From Qipengyuania sp. JC766 (GTDB lineage Bacteria; Pseudomonadota; Alphaproteobacteria; Sphingomonadales; Sphingomonadaceae): a DNA stretch of 64,000 nt. Shown piece by piece: positions 1-9,854 of the stretch (position 1 is the first letter of the stretch; each line of letters opens with the position of its first letter). Under the pieces are notes generated by a model. The model was not told the DNA's origin and did no database searches. It saw only the letters and a program-made list of their open reading frames with translations. The stretch lies in contig NZ_JBFEFL010000001.1 in NCBI RefSeq assembly GCF_040717445.1, positions 1,870,001-1,934,000 of the forward strand, written 5' to 3'. The position numbers and the translations under genes are program-made.

Positions 1-204
1 CCGGGCCGAAACCGGCAAGAGGGACGCAACGGTATCTCCTGCCAGCGTCATCGCGACCGTCGCCAGGATCACGGTCAGACAGGCTGTCACCGCCAGTCCG
101 ATCGTGCTGCCCAGCCTGCCGGTCAGTTCCGCAACGAGAAGCTGGTCCCGGCCGCCGAAGGATGTGACGAAGACGGCGACGAATGCGAAGAGAAAGCCGG
201 ACAT
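1..204 (-). CDS. GDT1/TMEM165-like membrane protein, partial
   Basis: The first 68 residues are read on the minus strand from an ATG at 204; the rest runs off the left edge. Two hydrophobic segments are visible (about residues 2-13 and 35-60). The stretch around residues 15-28 (SFGGRDQLLVAEL) lines up with the GDT1 signature usually written E-x-G-D-K/R-S/T, but the acidic residues that bind cation are replaced by Ser and Gly. GDT1 proteins are Mn2+/Ca2+ exporters; with the signature altered this copy may be half of a two-gene transporter or a diverged paralogue. The family assignment is tentative because only the N-terminus is present. No clear Shine-Dalgarno sequence precedes the start. Confidence 0.5.
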   Translation of the reverse strand, partial: MSGFLFAFVAVFVTSFGGRDQLLVAELTGRLGSTIGLAVTACLTVILATVAMTLAGDTVASLLPVSAR

Positions 205-269
205 GGGGCCCGCGTTCTACGCGCTGCCGCGTCGAATGGAAGGAGGTCCGGTCAGCGGCGCGCCGGCAC

Positions 270-343
270 TGGAGCGGGTGAAGGGAATCGAACCCTCGTC
301 TTAAGCTTGGGAAGCTTCTGCTCTACCATTGAGCTACACCCGC
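270..343 (-). tRNA. tRNA-Gly (anticodon CCC)
   Basis: On the minus strand the sequence folds as a complete cloverleaf: acceptor GCGGGTG pairs with CACCCGC, the D arm is GCTC/GAGC, the anticodon loop is TTCCCAA giving anticodon CCC, the T arm carries GTTCGATT, and CCA is encoded at 272-270. The outermost anticodon-stem pair (27-43) is a G-A mismatch, which is tolerable. It reads GGG glycine codons. It stands alone between cysQ and the partial membrane gene. Confidence 0.95.
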
Positions 344-403
344 AGACCGTGCGCCACCATCTGCCGCCGGCGGTGGCAACGGTCAACGCAAATTCGTCCG
401 CGC

Positions 404-1147
404 CTATGTTCCGATGGCAGCGACTTGCGCAAGCACCTCGTCCGCCCATTCGGGACGACAGATCAGCAGGTCGGGCAGGTAGGTATCGGCCTGGTTGTAG
501 ACGATCGGCGAACCGTCGATGCGGGAGCAGTACAGCCCGAAGGCCTGTGCGACCGCGACCGGGGCGCAGCTGTCCCATTCGTACTGCCCGCCCGAGTGGA
601 GGTAGATTTCCGCTTCGCCGCGCACCACCGCCATGGCTTTCGCCCCCGCGCTTCCCATGGGCACGAGGTCGCCGCCGATCCGCTCCGCGACGGCGACGGC
701 TTCGCTGGCGGGACGCGTGCGGCTGACCACCAGCCGTGGCTTGGCGGGCATCGCGGGCAGAACCGCGGGACGATCGCTGCGCAGCACCATTTCGCACCCG
801 GGCAAGGCAACGGCCCCGGACACGGCCCGCCCGTCGACAGCGAGCGCAACATGGACGGCCCAGTCGGTCCGCTGCTCTCCGTACTCGCGTGTGCCGTCCA
901 CCGGATCGACGATCCACACCCGTGACTTGTCCAGCCGCTCGCGCGTATCCTTGCTCTCTTCCGACAGCACGCCGTCTTCCGGCCGGTGCCGGCGCAGGGC
1001 GTGCAGAATGAACTGGTTGGCGGTCGCATCGCCGGCAGCGCCGAGCGCCTTGCCGTCCAGCAGTTCGCTGTCCCGCAATTCGAGCAGAATGCGCCCCGCG
1101 TGACGGGCCAGGCGTGCGGCGAGTTCGGTATCGTCTAGTTCGGTCAC
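404..1147 (-). CDS. cysQ: 3'(2'),5'-bisphosphate nucleotidase CysQ
   Basis: 247-residue inositol-monophosphatase-fold enzyme that removes the 3' phosphate of PAP/PAPS, clearing the by-product of sulfate assimilation in the cytoplasm. Visible metal-binding motifs are EE at residues 63-64, DPVDGT at 81-86 and EWD at 190-192, in the order typical of the family. The start is a GTG two bases after the cysNC stop, so the gene is the last member of the leftward cysD-cysNC-cysQ operon. Length is normal for CysQ. Function is well supported by both motifs and neighbours. Confidence 0.93.
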   Translation of the reverse strand: MTELDDTELAARLARHAGRILLELRDSELLDGKALGAAGDATANQFILHALRRHRPEDGVLSEESKDTRERLDKSRVWIVDPVDGTREYGEQRTDWAVHVALAVDGRAVSGAVALPGCEMVLRSDRPAVLPAMPAKPRLVVSRTRPASEAVAVAERIGGDLVPMGSAGAKAMAVVRGEAEIYLHSGGQYEWDSCAPVAVAQAFGLYCSRIDGSPIVYNQADTYLPDLLICRPEWADEVLAQVAAIGT

Positions 1148-1149
1148 GG

Positions 1150-3084
1150 CTATTTGAGCGGCATGATCTGGCGGATGATGTACTCGGCCGCATCCTCTGG
1201 CGACATGTCGACCGTGTTCACCCGGATATCGGGCGCCTCCGGCGCTTCGTAGGGACTGTCGATCCCGGTGAAGTTCTTGAGCGTCCCTTCGCGCGCCTTT
1301 TTGTACAGGCCCTTCACGTCGCGCTGCTCCGCCACGTCCAGCGGCGTGTCGACGAAGATCTCGATGAACTCGCCTTCGGGAAGCATGTCGCGCACCATCT
1401 GGCGCTCAGCCCGGAACGGGCTGATGAAGGCGGTCAGCACGATCAGCCCCGCATCCGCCATCAGCTTCGCGACCTCGCCGATCCGGCGGATGTTCTCGAT
1501 CCTGTCCGCCTCGGTGAAGCCAAGGTCGCGGTTCAGGCCGTGGCGGATATTGTCGCCATCGAGCAGGAAGGTGTGGCGGTTCATCAGGGCGAGGCGCTTT
1601 TCCACCTCGTTGGCGATGGTCGACTTGCCCGATCCCGAAAGCCCCGTGAACCAGAGCACGCGCGGCTGCTGGTTCTTCATCTGGGCATGCTGTTCGCGCC
1701 CGATATCGGTCGGCTGCCAGTGCACGTTCTGTGCCCGCCTGAGGGCGAAGTGCAGCATTCCGGCGGCAACGGTCCGGTTGCTGACCTTGTCGACAAGAAT
1801 GAACCCGCCAAGCGCGCGGTTCTCCTCGTACGGTTCGAAGACGATCGGCCGGTCGGTCCGCAATTCCGCCACGCCGATGGCGTTGAGATCGAACGTCCTG
1901 GCCGCCAGTCTTGCGTTCTCGTCGCCCGGATCGTTGATGTCGATCTCGTATTTCGGCTCCTGCACGGTCGCCGATACGGTCTGCGTGCCCAGTTTCAGCC
2001 AGTAGCCGCGGCCCACGATCATCGGATCGTCGTCCATCCAGACGATGGTTGCTTCGAACTGGTCCGAGGCCTGCGGCGGTACTTCGGCGGAGGCTATGAC
2101 GTTTCCGCGCGAGCAGTCGATCTCGTCCTCGAAGGTCAGCGTGACGGACTGGCCGGCCACGGCCTGTTCGAGATCGCCGTCGAAGGTGCTGATCGACCGG
2201 ATCGTGCTCGTCTTGCCGGACGGGACCACGCGCACCGCGTCGCCGGGCCTGACGATCCCGGTCGCGATCTGGCCCGAAAACCCGCGGAAATCCAGGTTCG
2301 GGCGGTTCACCCACTGGACCGGCATGCGGAAGGGTTTGGCCTGCCCGACTTCGCTGCGGACCTCCACCGCCTCCAGGTGGTCCATCAGCGTCGGGCCGTC
2401 GTACCAGGGGGTATTGGCGGACCGCGCGGTGATGTTGTCGCCCGCGAGGCCGGACATCGGGATGGCGATGAAGCGCTCGATCCCGATGCTCCGGGCGAAC
2501 GACGAATAGTCCGACACGATGGAATCGAAGGCCGCCCGGTCGTACCCGACGAGATCCATCTTGTTGACCGCGAGCACCACGTTCCGGATGCCCAGCTGGT
2601 GGCACAGGAAGCTGTGCCGCCGGGTCTGGGTGAGCACGCCCTTGCGCGCATCGATCAGGATCACGGCGAGGTCCGCGGTCGAGGCGCCGGTGACCATGTT
2701 GCGGGTATATTGTTCGTGGCCCGGGCAGTCGGCGACGATGAACTTGCGGTTCTCGGTCGCGAAGAAGCGATAGGCGACATCGATAGTGATGCCCTGCTCC
2801 CGTTCCGCCGCGAGCCCGTCCACCAGCAGCGCGAAATCGATTTCCTGTCCCTGCGTGCCCACCCGCTTGCTGTCGCTTTCCAGGCTGGCGAGCTGGTCCT
2901 CGAAGATCATCTTGCTGTCGTACAGCAGGCGCCCGATCAGGGTGGACTTGCCGTCATCTACGCTACCGCAAGTGATGAACCGCAGCATGGTCTTGTGCTG
3001 GTGCTTTTCGAGGTAGCCGTCGATATCCTCGGCGATGAGGGCATCCGCTTCGTAGGCGGGTCCGGTCCGGTCGGGGGCGTTCAT
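1150..3084 (-). CDS. cysNC: Bifunctional sulfate adenylyltransferase subunit 1 / adenylylsulfate kinase (CysNC)
   Basis: 644 residues. The N-terminal ~465 residues are an EF-Tu-like GTPase (CysN): P-loop GSVDDGKST at 40-48, a DCPGHEQY switch-II segment and NKMD. The C-terminal ~175 residues are APS kinase (CysC) with a second P-loop GLSGSGKST (Lys 487). With CysD it makes APS from sulfate and ATP, driven by GTP hydrolysis, then phosphorylates APS to PAPS. The fused form is common in alphaproteobacteria. The ATG shares one base with the cysD stop (TGATG), indicating translational coupling. No PAPS reductase gene lies in the window. Confidence 0.96.
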   Translation of the reverse strand: MNAPDRTGPAYEADALIAEDIDGYLEKHQHKTMLRFITCGSVDDGKSTLIGRLLYDSKMIFEDQLASLESDSKRVGTQGQEIDFALLVDGLAAEREQGITIDVAYRFFATENRKFIVADCPGHEQYTRNMVTGASTADLAVILIDARKGVLTQTRRHSFLCHQLGIRNVVLAVNKMDLVGYDRAAFDSIVSDYSSFARSIGIERFIAIPMSGLAGDNITARSANTPWYDGPTLMDHLEAVEVRSEVGQAKPFRMPVQWVNRPNLDFRGFSGQIATGIVRPGDAVRVVPSGKTSTIRSISTFDGDLEQAVAGQSVTLTFEDEIDCSRGNVIASAEVPPQASDQFEATIVWMDDDPMIVGRGYWLKLGTQTVSATVQEPKYEIDINDPGDENARLAARTFDLNAIGVAELRTDRPIVFEPYEENRALGGFILVDKVSNRTVAAGMLHFALRRAQNVHWQPTDIGREQHAQMKNQQPRVLWFTGLSGSGKSTIANEVEKRLALMNRHTFLLDGDNIRHGLNRDLGFTEADRIENIRRIGEVAKLMADAGLIVLTAFISPFRAERQMVRDMLPEGEFIEIFVDTPLDVAEQRDVKGLYKKAREGTLKNFTGIDSPYEAPEAPDIRVNTVDMSPEDAAEYIIRQIMPLK

Positions 3085-3998
3085 CAGAAATAGCCCTCCT
3101 GCTTCTTGCGCTCCATCGAGGCGTCGCCCGAATCCTTGTCGATCACGCGTCCCTGCCGTTCGCTGGTCGTGGTCAGGAGCATTTCCTGGATGATCTCCGG
3201 CAGCGTCGCCGCGGTGCTTTCGACAGCGCCGGTCAGCGGGAAGCAGCCCAGCGTGCGGAAGCGGACGGACCGCTCCACGATGTCCGGGCGCCGGCCCATC
3301 GCCTGCTCCAGCCGCGCGATATCGTCCGCCACGAACAGGCCGCCTTCGTATTCGTAGGTCGGCCGCATCGCGGAGAAATAGAGCGGGACGATCTCGATGT
3401 TCTCGAGGTGGATGTACTGCCAGATGTCCAGCTCGGTCCAGTTGGACAGCGGGAACACGCGGATGCTTTCGCCCTTGGCCTTGCGGGCGTTATAAAGGTT
3501 CCACAGTTCGGGCCGCTGGTTCTTCGGGTCCCAGCCATGGGTCGCGGTGCGGAACGAGAAGATCCGCTCCTTCGCCCGGCTCTTCTCCTCGTCGCGCCGC
3601 GCGCCGCCGAAGGCCGCATCGAAGCCGAACCGGTCGAGCGCCTGCTTCAGCCCTTCGGTCTTCCACATGTCGGTGTGGAGGGCGCCGTGCTCGAACGGGT
3701 TGATCCCGCGTTCCTTCGCTTCCGGGTTCTGGTGGACAAGCAGTTCCATGCCCGCCTCGCGCGCGGCCTTTTCGCGCAATTCGTACATCGCCCGGAATTT
3801 CCAGGTCGTGTCAACATGCAGCAGCGGGAACGGCGGCGGCGAGGGATGGAACGCCTTGCGCGCCAGGTGCAGCATGACCGCGCTGTCCTTGCCTACCGAA
3901 TACAGCATGACCGGCCGTTCCGCCTCGGCCACCACCTCGCGCATGATGTGGATGCTCTCCGCCTCGAGGCGCTGGAGATGGGTCAGTGGCACGGTCAT
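3084..3998 (-). CDS. cysD: Sulfate adenylyltransferase subunit 2 (CysD)
   Basis: 304-residue PP-loop ATP pyrophosphatase that adenylates sulfate as the catalytic partner of CysN. The PP-loop SVGKDS is at residues 34-39. I chose the ATG at 3998 because homology-like sequence ([21 protein letters not shown]) begins there and the length then matches the family; the frame stays open upstream to 4205 but that part looks non-coding. First gene of the operon. The 218-bp region to the divergent mmsA start must hold both promoters, but I recognise no specific operator there. Confidence 0.95.
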   Translation of the reverse strand: MTVPLTHLQRLEAESIHIMREVVAEAERPVMLYSVGKDSAVMLHLARKAFHPSPPPFPLLHVDTTWKFRAMYELREKAAREAGMELLVHQNPEAKERGINPFEHGALHTDMWKTEGLKQALDRFGFDAAFGGARRDEEKSRAKERIFSFRTATHGWDPKNQRPELWNLYNARKAKGESIRVFPLSNWTELDIWQYIHLENIEIVPLYFSAMRPTYEYEGGLFVADDIARLEQAMGRRPDIVERSVRFRTLGCFPLTGAVESTAATLPEIIQEMLLTTTSERQGRVIDKDSGDASMERKKQEGYF

Positions 3999-4216
3999 GG
4001 AAGTCGGGAACCCGGTCTTTCGGTATGGGAGGTCGGCCCGCGCCCCTAGCAACCGGAGGCCGGTCTGGAAAACAAAGAAAGCTTTCGGGGTCCAGAACCT
4101 GAGTTGCACGCCGCGTGCCGATCGTCGACGGAACACAGCGCCCCGCCGCCGATTGGGAAAGTAACGGTTGAAACGACAGCGCGACCCGCGCAGGGCAGCG
4201 CGCAAAGGAGAGGCAC

Positions 4217-5713
4217 ATGCGGCAGATAGATCATTTCATGCTCGGCGGAGCGGGCAACGGTTCGGGACGGACGCACGACGTCTGGAACCCATCCACCGGC
4301 GAAGTGCAGGCGCGCGTCGCGCTGGGCGATGCGGCCCTGCTCGACAAGGCGGTGGAAACCGCCAAGAAGGTCCAGCCCGAATGGGCGGCGACCAATCCGC
4401 AGCGCCGCGCGCGGGTCATGTTCGAATACAAGCGCCTGGTCGAAGCGAACAAGCAGGAGCTCGCCGAACTGCTGGCGAGCGAACACGGCAAGGTGGTGGA
4501 AGACGCGCATGGCGACGTGCAGCGCGGCCTCGAAGTCATCGAATATGCCTGCGGCATCCCGCAGGTGCTGAAGGGCGAATACACGCAAGGCGCCGGGCCC
4601 GGCATCGACGTCTATTCGATGCGCCAGCCGCTCGGCATCGGGGCGGGCATCACGCCGTTCAACTTCCCGGCCATGATCCCGATGTGGATGTTCGGCATGG
4701 CGATCGCGGCGGGCAACGCCTTCATCCTGAAGCCGAGCGAGCGCGACCCGAGCGTGCCCGTGCGCCTGGCCGAACTGTTCGCCGAAGCCGGCGCGCCCGA
4801 AGGGCTGCTGCAGGTGGTGCATGGCGACAAGGAAATGGTCGACGCGATCCTCGACCATCGCGACATCGCGGCGGTCAGCTTCGTCGGATCGTCCGACATC
4901 GCGCACTACGTCTACAAGCGCGGCGTGGCCGCCGGAAAGCGTGTGCAGGCGATGGGGGGCGCGAAGAACCACGGCATCGTGATGCCCGATGCCGATCTCG
5001 ACCAGGTGGTGAACGATCTGAGCGGCGCGGCCTTCGGCTCCGCGGGCGAGCGCTGCATGGCGTTGCCGGTTGTGGTGCCGGTGGGCGAGGATACGGCCGA
5101 CAGGCTGCGCGAGAAGCTGATCCCGGCGATCAATGCCCTGCGCGTCGGCGTCTCGAACGATCCGGACGCGCATTACGGTCCGGTCGTCACACCAGAACAC
5201 AAGGCCCGTATCGAGGGCTGGATCGACACGGCCGAAAAGGAAGGCGCGGAAGTCGTGATCGACGGGCGCGGCTTCACCCTGCAGGGCCACGAGAAAGGCT
5301 TCTTCGTCGGTCCGACCCTGCTCGACAAGGTCACCACGGACATGGAAAGCTACCAGGAAGAAATCTTCGGCCCGGTCCTCCAGATCGTGCGCGCCAAGGA
5401 TTTCGAGGAAGCGGTCCGCCTGCCGAGCGAACACCAGTACGGCAACGGCGTCGCCATCTTCACGCGCAACGGCCATGCCGCGCGCGAATTCGCGCACCGG
5501 GTGAATGTCGGCATGGTCGGTATCAACGTGCCTATCCCCGTGCCCGTCAGCTATCACAGCTTCGGCGGCTGGAAGCGTTCGGGCTTTGGCGACATCGACC
5601 AGTACGGGACCGAGGGCCTGCGCTTCTGGACCAAGGCGAAGAAGGTCACCCAGCGCTGGCCCGATGGTGGCGGCGACGGCTCCAACGCCTTCGTCATCCC
5701 GACCATGGGCTGA
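4217..5713 (+). CDS. mmsA: Methylmalonate-semialdehyde dehydrogenase (CoA-acylating)
   Basis: 498-residue aldehyde dehydrogenase that converts (methyl)malonate semialdehyde to propionyl-/acetyl-CoA in valine and myo-inositol breakdown. Diagnostic features are the nucleotide-binding segment [20 protein letters not shown], the G-S-S-D-I-A-x-Y loop, and the catalytic Cys 280 in GERCMALP, which is the MmsA form rather than the general ALDH form. A strong ribosome site (AAGGAGAGG) lies 5 nt before the ATG. It opens a rightward run of valine-degradation genes ending with mmsB at 11.9 kb, though three unrelated small genes follow it first. Confidence 0.95.
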   Translation: MRQIDHFMLGGAGNGSGRTHDVWNPSTGEVQARVALGDAALLDKAVETAKKVQPEWAATNPQRRARVMFEYKRLVEANKQELAELLASEHGKVVEDAHGDVQRGLEVIEYACGIPQVLKGEYTQGAGPGIDVYSMRQPLGIGAGITPFNFPAMIPMWMFGMAIAAGNAFILKPSERDPSVPVRLAELFAEAGAPEGLLQVVHGDKEMVDAILDHRDIAAVSFVGSSDIAHYVYKRGVAAGKRVQAMGGAKNHGIVMPDADLDQVVNDLSGAAFGSAGERCMALPVVVPVGEDTADRLREKLIPAINALRVGVSNDPDAHYGPVVTPEHKARIEGWIDTAEKEGAEVVIDGRGFTLQGHEKGFFVGPTLLDKVTTDMESYQEEIFGPVLQIVRAKDFEEAVRLPSEHQYGNGVAIFTRNGHAAREFAHRVNVGMVGINVPIPVPVSYHSFGGWKRSGFGDIDQYGTEGLRFWTKAKKVTQRWPDGGGDGSNAFVIPTMG

Positions 5714-5737
5714 CCCCGCACGTCCAAGGAGAATCGC

Positions 5738-6256
5738 ATGATCCGCACCCTCCCCATCGCGCTCCTGCTGGCCGCGGTCCCGCTGGCCGGCTGTTCGCCG
5801 GATGCGCAGGCGCCGGTCGATGGCGAGACGACGCCGGCCGGGACCGACGATGCCGCCACCCGCACCGTCGGCGAAGGCTCCATGGCCGATGCGCAGGGCG
5901 AAGGCCCGACCCGCGCGGCGCCTTCCGCCGACCGCACGGTCCGGCTGACGTCGATCCCGGCGCCCTTCCAGGGGGTCTGGGACCATGTCGAAGGTCCCTG
6001 TGCCGCGGCATCCGACCTGCGGCTCGAAATCGGGGCGAGGGATATCGAGTTCTACGAATCCGTCGGCGAAGTGACCGAAATCCGCCTGTCGGGCGATGCG
6101 GACTTGCTGGTCAGCCTCGACATGTCCGGCGAAGGCCAGACCTGGGACGAGACCCTGCTGCTGCGCCTGACCGACAACGACACCCGCCTGCTGGTGGGCG
6201 ACCCCGAAAATCCGGCGGACCTCTCCGAATATCCGCGCCAGCGCTGCCCTGCCTGA
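5738..6256 (+). CDS. Predicted lipoprotein, unknown function
   Basis: 172 residues with a lipoprotein signal peptide: hydrophobic segment at residues 5-17 and lipobox LAGC, so the mature protein starts at Cys 19. The remainder is an acidic, low-complexity linker rich in Asp/Thr/Pro/Ala up to about residue 65, then a compact domain (about 66-172) with paired cysteines in EGPCAAAS and near the C-terminus (QRCPA). A ribosome site AAGGAGAA precedes the ATG. It lies 24 bp after mmsA and one base before the RidA gene, so it is probably cotranscribed. I do not recognise the family. Confidence 0.8.
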   Translation: MIRTLPIALLLAAVPLAGCSPDAQAPVDGETTPAGTDDAATRTVGEGSMADAQGEGPTRAAPSADRTVRLTSIPAPFQGVWDHVEGPCAAASDLRLEIGARDIEFYESVGEVTEIRLSGDADLLVSLDMSGEGQTWDETLLLRLTDNDTRLLVGDPENPADLSEYPRQRCPA

Positions 6257-6257
6257 C

Positions 6258-6641
6258 ATGCAGCGCACGAGTTCGGGTTCGCCTTACGAGGTGCAGTTCG
6301 GATTCTCCCGCGCAGTACGGGTTGGAAACCGGATCATCGTGTCCGGGACCGGTCCGATCGAGCCGGACGGTTCGACGACACAAGGCGACGCGGCGGCACA
6401 GGCGACGCGCTGTTTCACGCTGATCGTGAATGCGATCGAGGAACTGGGCGGCAGTGCTGCCGACGTGGTACGGACCCGGATGTACCTGACCGACATCGGA
6501 TCGCAAGACGCAGTCGGTGCGGTCCATGCGCAGTTCTTTTCCGAAACGCGGCCGGCCGCGACGATGGTCGGCGTCGCTTCCCTCTGCCGGGCGGAATGGC
6601 TGGTTGAGATCGAGGCAGAAGCGATCGTGACGCAGCCTTGA
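6258..6641 (+). CDS. RidA/YjgF family protein
   Basis: 127 residues matching the RidA fold: the segment GNRIIVSGTGPI near residue 20, the QATRCFTLIVNAIEELGGSAADVVRTRMYLTDI core with the conserved Arg (VRTRMYL) that recognises the carboxylate of enamine/imine substrates, and the closing RPAATMVGV and EIEAEAI strands. RidA proteins hydrolyse reactive 2-imino acids released by PLP enzymes. This subgroup, with a longer N-terminus, is often annotated simply as RidA family; exact substrate is unknown. Placement inside amino-acid catabolism genes suits a metabolite-repair role. Confidence 0.88.
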   Translation: MQRTSSGSPYEVQFGFSRAVRVGNRIIVSGTGPIEPDGSTTQGDAAAQATRCFTLIVNAIEELGGSAADVVRTRMYLTDIGSQDAVGAVHAQFFSETRPAATMVGVASLCRAEWLVEIEAEAIVTQP

Positions 6642-6673
6642 ACGCCATCCCCAAGCCGGTAGGACACATTGGT

Positions 6674-7633
6674 ATGACCTCCTTATCCCGACTTCTCGCA
6701 AGGTTCGCCGCTTTCGTGCTGCTCGCCGCGGGGCTCGCTAGCCCCGCCCTCGCCGAAAAGCGCGTCGCGTTGACCTTCGACGACATTCCGCGCCAGCAGG
6801 GCGCCTTCTTCACGCCGCAGGAACGCAGCGAGAAGATCATTGCCGCGCTGAAGGATGCGGGCGTCGAACAGGCGGCGTTCTTCATCAATCCGGGCGCGCT
6901 GGCCGAACCCGGCAAGGACTATGGCGAAGCGCATGTCGACGCCTATGTCGCGGCCGGCCACGTCATCGCCAACCATAGCTACAGCCACGGTCATCTCAGC
7001 CGCACCACGGCCGAGGCCTACCTGGCCGATATCGACCGAGCGGAAGCGTGGCTGGCCGGACGGGCCGGCTATCGCCCGTGGTTCCGCTTCCCCTATCTGG
7101 ACGAAGGGGCGGACGACAAGGCGAAGCGCGATGCGGTGCGTGCCGGCCTCAAGGAGCGCGGGCTGTCCAACGGCTACGTCACGGCGGACGGGTCGGACTG
7201 GCACCTGGAGCAGCTGACGGTGCTGGCGAAACGACAGGGGTTGCCGATGGACGAAAAGCAGCTGCGCCGGCTCTATGTCGCCTCGCAGATGAGCGGGCTT
7301 GCCTATCACGACCAGCTGGCGCGCGACACGCTGGGCCGATCGCCCGCCCACGTGATGCTGATGCACGAAACGGACCTCGCCGCGCTCTACCTCCCGGACC
7401 TGATCGCGGAGATGCGCAAGCAGGGCTGGACGATCATCCCGGTTGACGAGGCATACCGCGATCCCATCTCGACCGCGCAGCCGGATGTGCCTTACGCCTG
7501 GGGCACCTTGACGGGTTCCATGGCGTGGGAGAAGGACGTGCCTCCTCCCCTTTCTCCGGACTGGATGTCGACGGGTATGATGACCTACCTGTTCGAAACC
7601 CGTGTGACGAAAGCCAAACTGGATACCGAATGA
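6674..7633 (+). CDS. Secreted polysaccharide deacetylase (NodB domain)
   Basis: 319 residues from the ATG at 6674, which gives a clean Sec signal peptide (about 1-27, ending SPALAEK). An in-frame TTG at 6638 overlapping the RidA stop is possible but would put a polar extension before the signal. NodB motifs are present: TFDD (Asp 36/37), metal-binding H-S-Y-S-H at residues 101-105 and RFPYLDEG. Such enzymes remove acetyl groups from N-acetylated sugars such as peptidoglycan or exopolysaccharide in the periplasm. It ends two bases before the acyl-CoA dehydrogenase start. Confidence 0.88.
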   Translation: MTSLSRLLARFAAFVLLAAGLASPALAEKRVALTFDDIPRQQGAFFTPQERSEKIIAALKDAGVEQAAFFINPGALAEPGKDYGEAHVDAYVAAGHVIANHSYSHGHLSRTTAEAYLADIDRAEAWLAGRAGYRPWFRFPYLDEGADDKAKRDAVRAGLKERGLSNGYVTADGSDWHLEQLTVLAKRQGLPMDEKQLRRLYVASQMSGLAYHDQLARDTLGRSPAHVMLMHETDLAALYLPDLIAEMRKQGWTIIPVDEAYRDPISTAQPDVPYAWGTLTGSMAWEKDVPPPLSPDWMSTGMMTYLFETRVTKAKLDTE

Positions 7634-7634
7634 C

Positions 7635-8792
7635 ATGACCGCCACAGGCCAATTCCAGCTCACCGAAGACCAGCGCGCGATCCAGGAAATGGCGCAGCGC
7701 TTCACTGCCGACAACATTACCCCCTTCGCAGGCGAGTGGGACGAGAAGCACCACTTCCCGCGCGACGTGATCAAGCGGACGGCGGAGCTCGGCTTCGGCG
7801 CGATCTATGTCAGCGAGGAATCGGGCGGGATCGGCCTCGGCCGGCTGGAGGCAGCGCTGATCATGGAAGCGATGGCCTATGGCTGTCCCACCACCAGCGC
7901 CTTCATCTCGATCCACAACATGGCCAGCTGGATGATCGACCGTTTCGGCGGAGAAGGCGTGAAGGCAAAATACCTCCCCGACCTCGTCACCATGGACAAG
8001 ATCGCCTCCTACTGCCTCACCGAACCGGGCAGCGGATCGGACGCGGCCGGCCTCAAGACCAGCGCCGTGCTGGACGGGGACGAATACGTCCTCAACGGCA
8101 CCAAGCAGTTCATTTCGGGTGGCGGGGTGAACGACGTCTATGTCACCATGGTCCGCACGTCCGAGCACAAGACCAAGGGCATCACCTGCCTCGTCATCGA
8201 CAAGGACACGCCCGGCGTCAGTTTTGGCGCGCCGGAAAAGAAGCTCGGCTGGAACGCCAGCCCGACCGCGCAGGTCATCTTCGAGGATGCGCGCGTGCCG
8301 GTCGCCAACCGTGTGGGCGACGAAGGCGAAGGCTTCCGTTTCGCCATGATGGGCCTCGACGGCGGACGGCTGAACATCGGCGCCTGCTCGCTCGGCGGTG
8401 CGCAGCGCTGCCTGGACGAGGCGGTGAAGTACACCAAGGAACGCCAGCAGTTCGACCAGCAGATCGCGGACTTCCAGAACACCCAGTTCATGCTCGCCGA
8501 CATGGCGACCGACCTGGAGGCGGCGCGCGCATTGCTCTACCTCGCGGCCGCCAAGGTGACCGACAACGCGCCCGACAAGTCGCGCTTCTCCGCCATGGCC
8601 AAGCGGCTGGCGACAGACAATGGCAGCAAGGTCGTGAACGACGCGCTGCAGCTGTTCGGTGGCTACGGCTACCTCAAGGACTACCCGATCGAACGCTTCT
8701 GGCGAGACCTGCGCGTCCACTCGATCCTGGAAGGCACCAACCAGGTCATGCGCATGATCGTGGGCCGGGACTTGCTGCGGCAGGGGGCCTGA
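7635..8792 (+). CDS. Acyl-CoA dehydrogenase, probably isobutyryl-CoA dehydrogenase
   Basis: 385-residue FAD acyl-CoA dehydrogenase. N-terminal helical domain, FAD-contact segment YCLTEPGSGSDAAG, and the C-terminal catalytic Glu 366 in ILEGTNQVMRMI with the RDL ending. In this context, between RidA/mmsA and 3-hydroxyisobutyryl-CoA hydrolase, oxidation of isobutyryl-CoA to methacrylyl-CoA in valine catabolism is the best fit; short branched or butyryl-CoA specificity cannot be excluded from sequence alone. One base separates its stop from the next ATG. Confidence 0.92.
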   Translation: MTATGQFQLTEDQRAIQEMAQRFTADNITPFAGEWDEKHHFPRDVIKRTAELGFGAIYVSEESGGIGLGRLEAALIMEAMAYGCPTTSAFISIHNMASWMIDRFGGEGVKAKYLPDLVTMDKIASYCLTEPGSGSDAAGLKTSAVLDGDEYVLNGTKQFISGGGVNDVYVTMVRTSEHKTKGITCLVIDKDTPGVSFGAPEKKLGWNASPTAQVIFEDARVPVANRVGDEGEGFRFAMMGLDGGRLNIGACSLGGAQRCLDEAVKYTKERQQFDQQIADFQNTQFMLADMATDLEAARALLYLAAAKVTDNAPDKSRFSAMAKRLATDNGSKVVNDALQLFGGYGYLKDYPIERFWRDLRVHSILEGTNQVMRMIVGRDLLRQGA

Positions 8793-8793
8793 C

Positions 8794-9843
8794 ATGACCG
8801 AGCACATCCACGCCCATACCCACGGCCCCGTCGGCCACCTGTCGCTCAACCGGCCGAAGGCGCTGCATTCGCTGACGCTGGAGATGTGCCACGCCATGAG
8901 CGATGCGCTGGCCGGCTGGGCGGACGACGGGGCCGTCCGGGCCATCATGCTGGACCATGCCGAAGGGCGCGGCTTCTGCGCCGGTGGCGACATCAACCTG
9001 CTGCGCAATTCCGCCCTGAACGATGGCGGGGAAAGCGGGCGGGCGTTCTTCCACGACGAATACCGCCTCAACCACCAGATGTTCGAATACGACAAGCCGA
9101 TCGTCGCGTTCATGGACGGCATCACCATGGGCGGCGGTGTCGGCATCGCCATGCCGGCGCGCTTCCGGATCGCCACGGAAAACACGCGCTTCGCCATGCC
9201 GGAAACGGGCATCGGCCTGTTCCCCGATGTGGGCGGCGGCTGGTACCTTTCGCGCCTGAAGGGGCGGCTCGGCCAGTTCCTCGCCCTGACCGGCGCGCGG
9301 CTGGACGGTGCCGAATGCCTGTGGGCCGGCATCGCCACGCATTACATCCCGAGCGAGCGCCTGTCGGAAACTAAGGCGCGCATCGTCGACGATCCGGCGA
9401 ACCTGTCGGCGATTCTCGAGGAAATGGGCGAGACACCCGAAGCCGCGCGGCTGGCCGGGAACGAAGAACGGATATCGCGCCACTTCGCTTCGGACGATTT
9501 CGAGACCATCCTTGCCTCGCTGGAAAGCGACGACAGCGAATGGGCGGCGAAGGAATTGGAGACGCTGCGTGGCAAGAGCCCGCAGACCTGCAAGGTGGCG
9601 CTGCGCCAGCTGGCCGACAGCAGCCGGCTGGACAGCTTCGCCGACAACATGGCGATGGAATACCGAATCGCGAGCCGCGTGCTCGTGCGCCCCGATTTCG
9701 CGGAGGGCGTGCGCGCGGTCATCGTCGACAAGACCAACGATCCCCAGTGGGATCCCGCAACGCCGGAAGGTGTGAGCGAGGAGCTGATCGACAGTATCTT
9801 CGCGCCGCTCCCGGCCGAAGAGGAATGGACCCCGCGGTCCTGA
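8794..9843 (+). CDS. 3-hydroxyisobutyryl-CoA hydrolase (crotonase family)
   Basis: 349 residues, about 90 longer than a typical enoyl-CoA hydratase and with the C-terminal extension that marks HIBCH-type hydrolases. The oxyanion-hole segments are RGFCAGGDI and [29 protein letters not shown] holds the Glu and Asp typical of the hydrolase subgroup. It releases 3-hydroxyisobutyrate from its CoA ester, the committed step before MmsB. It sits in the expected position of the valine pathway, directly after the dehydrogenase. Confidence 0.93.
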   Translation: MTEHIHAHTHGPVGHLSLNRPKALHSLTLEMCHAMSDALAGWADDGAVRAIMLDHAEGRGFCAGGDINLLRNSALNDGGESGRAFFHDEYRLNHQMFEYDKPIVAFMDGITMGGGVGIAMPARFRIATENTRFAMPETGIGLFPDVGGGWYLSRLKGRLGQFLALTGARLDGAECLWAGIATHYIPSERLSETKARIVDDPANLSAILEEMGETPEAARLAGNEERISRHFASDDFETILASLESDDSEWAAKELETLRGKSPQTCKVALRQLADSSRLDSFADNMAMEYRIASRVLVRPDFAEGVRAVIVDKTNDPQWDPATPEGVSEELIDSIFAPLPAEEEWTPRS

Positions 9844-9854
9844 CGGAGACGAAG

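Noticed and set aside
1114-3093. Long open frame opposite cysNC (plus strand)
   Set aside because: It mirrors the codon pattern of a high-GC gene on the other strand; its translation is low in hydrophobic structure, rich in Arg/His/Asp and matches no family.
4046-6268. 740-codon minus-strand frame opposite mmsA and the lipoprotein gene
   Set aside because: Antisense shadow of well supported genes; composition is not protein-like.
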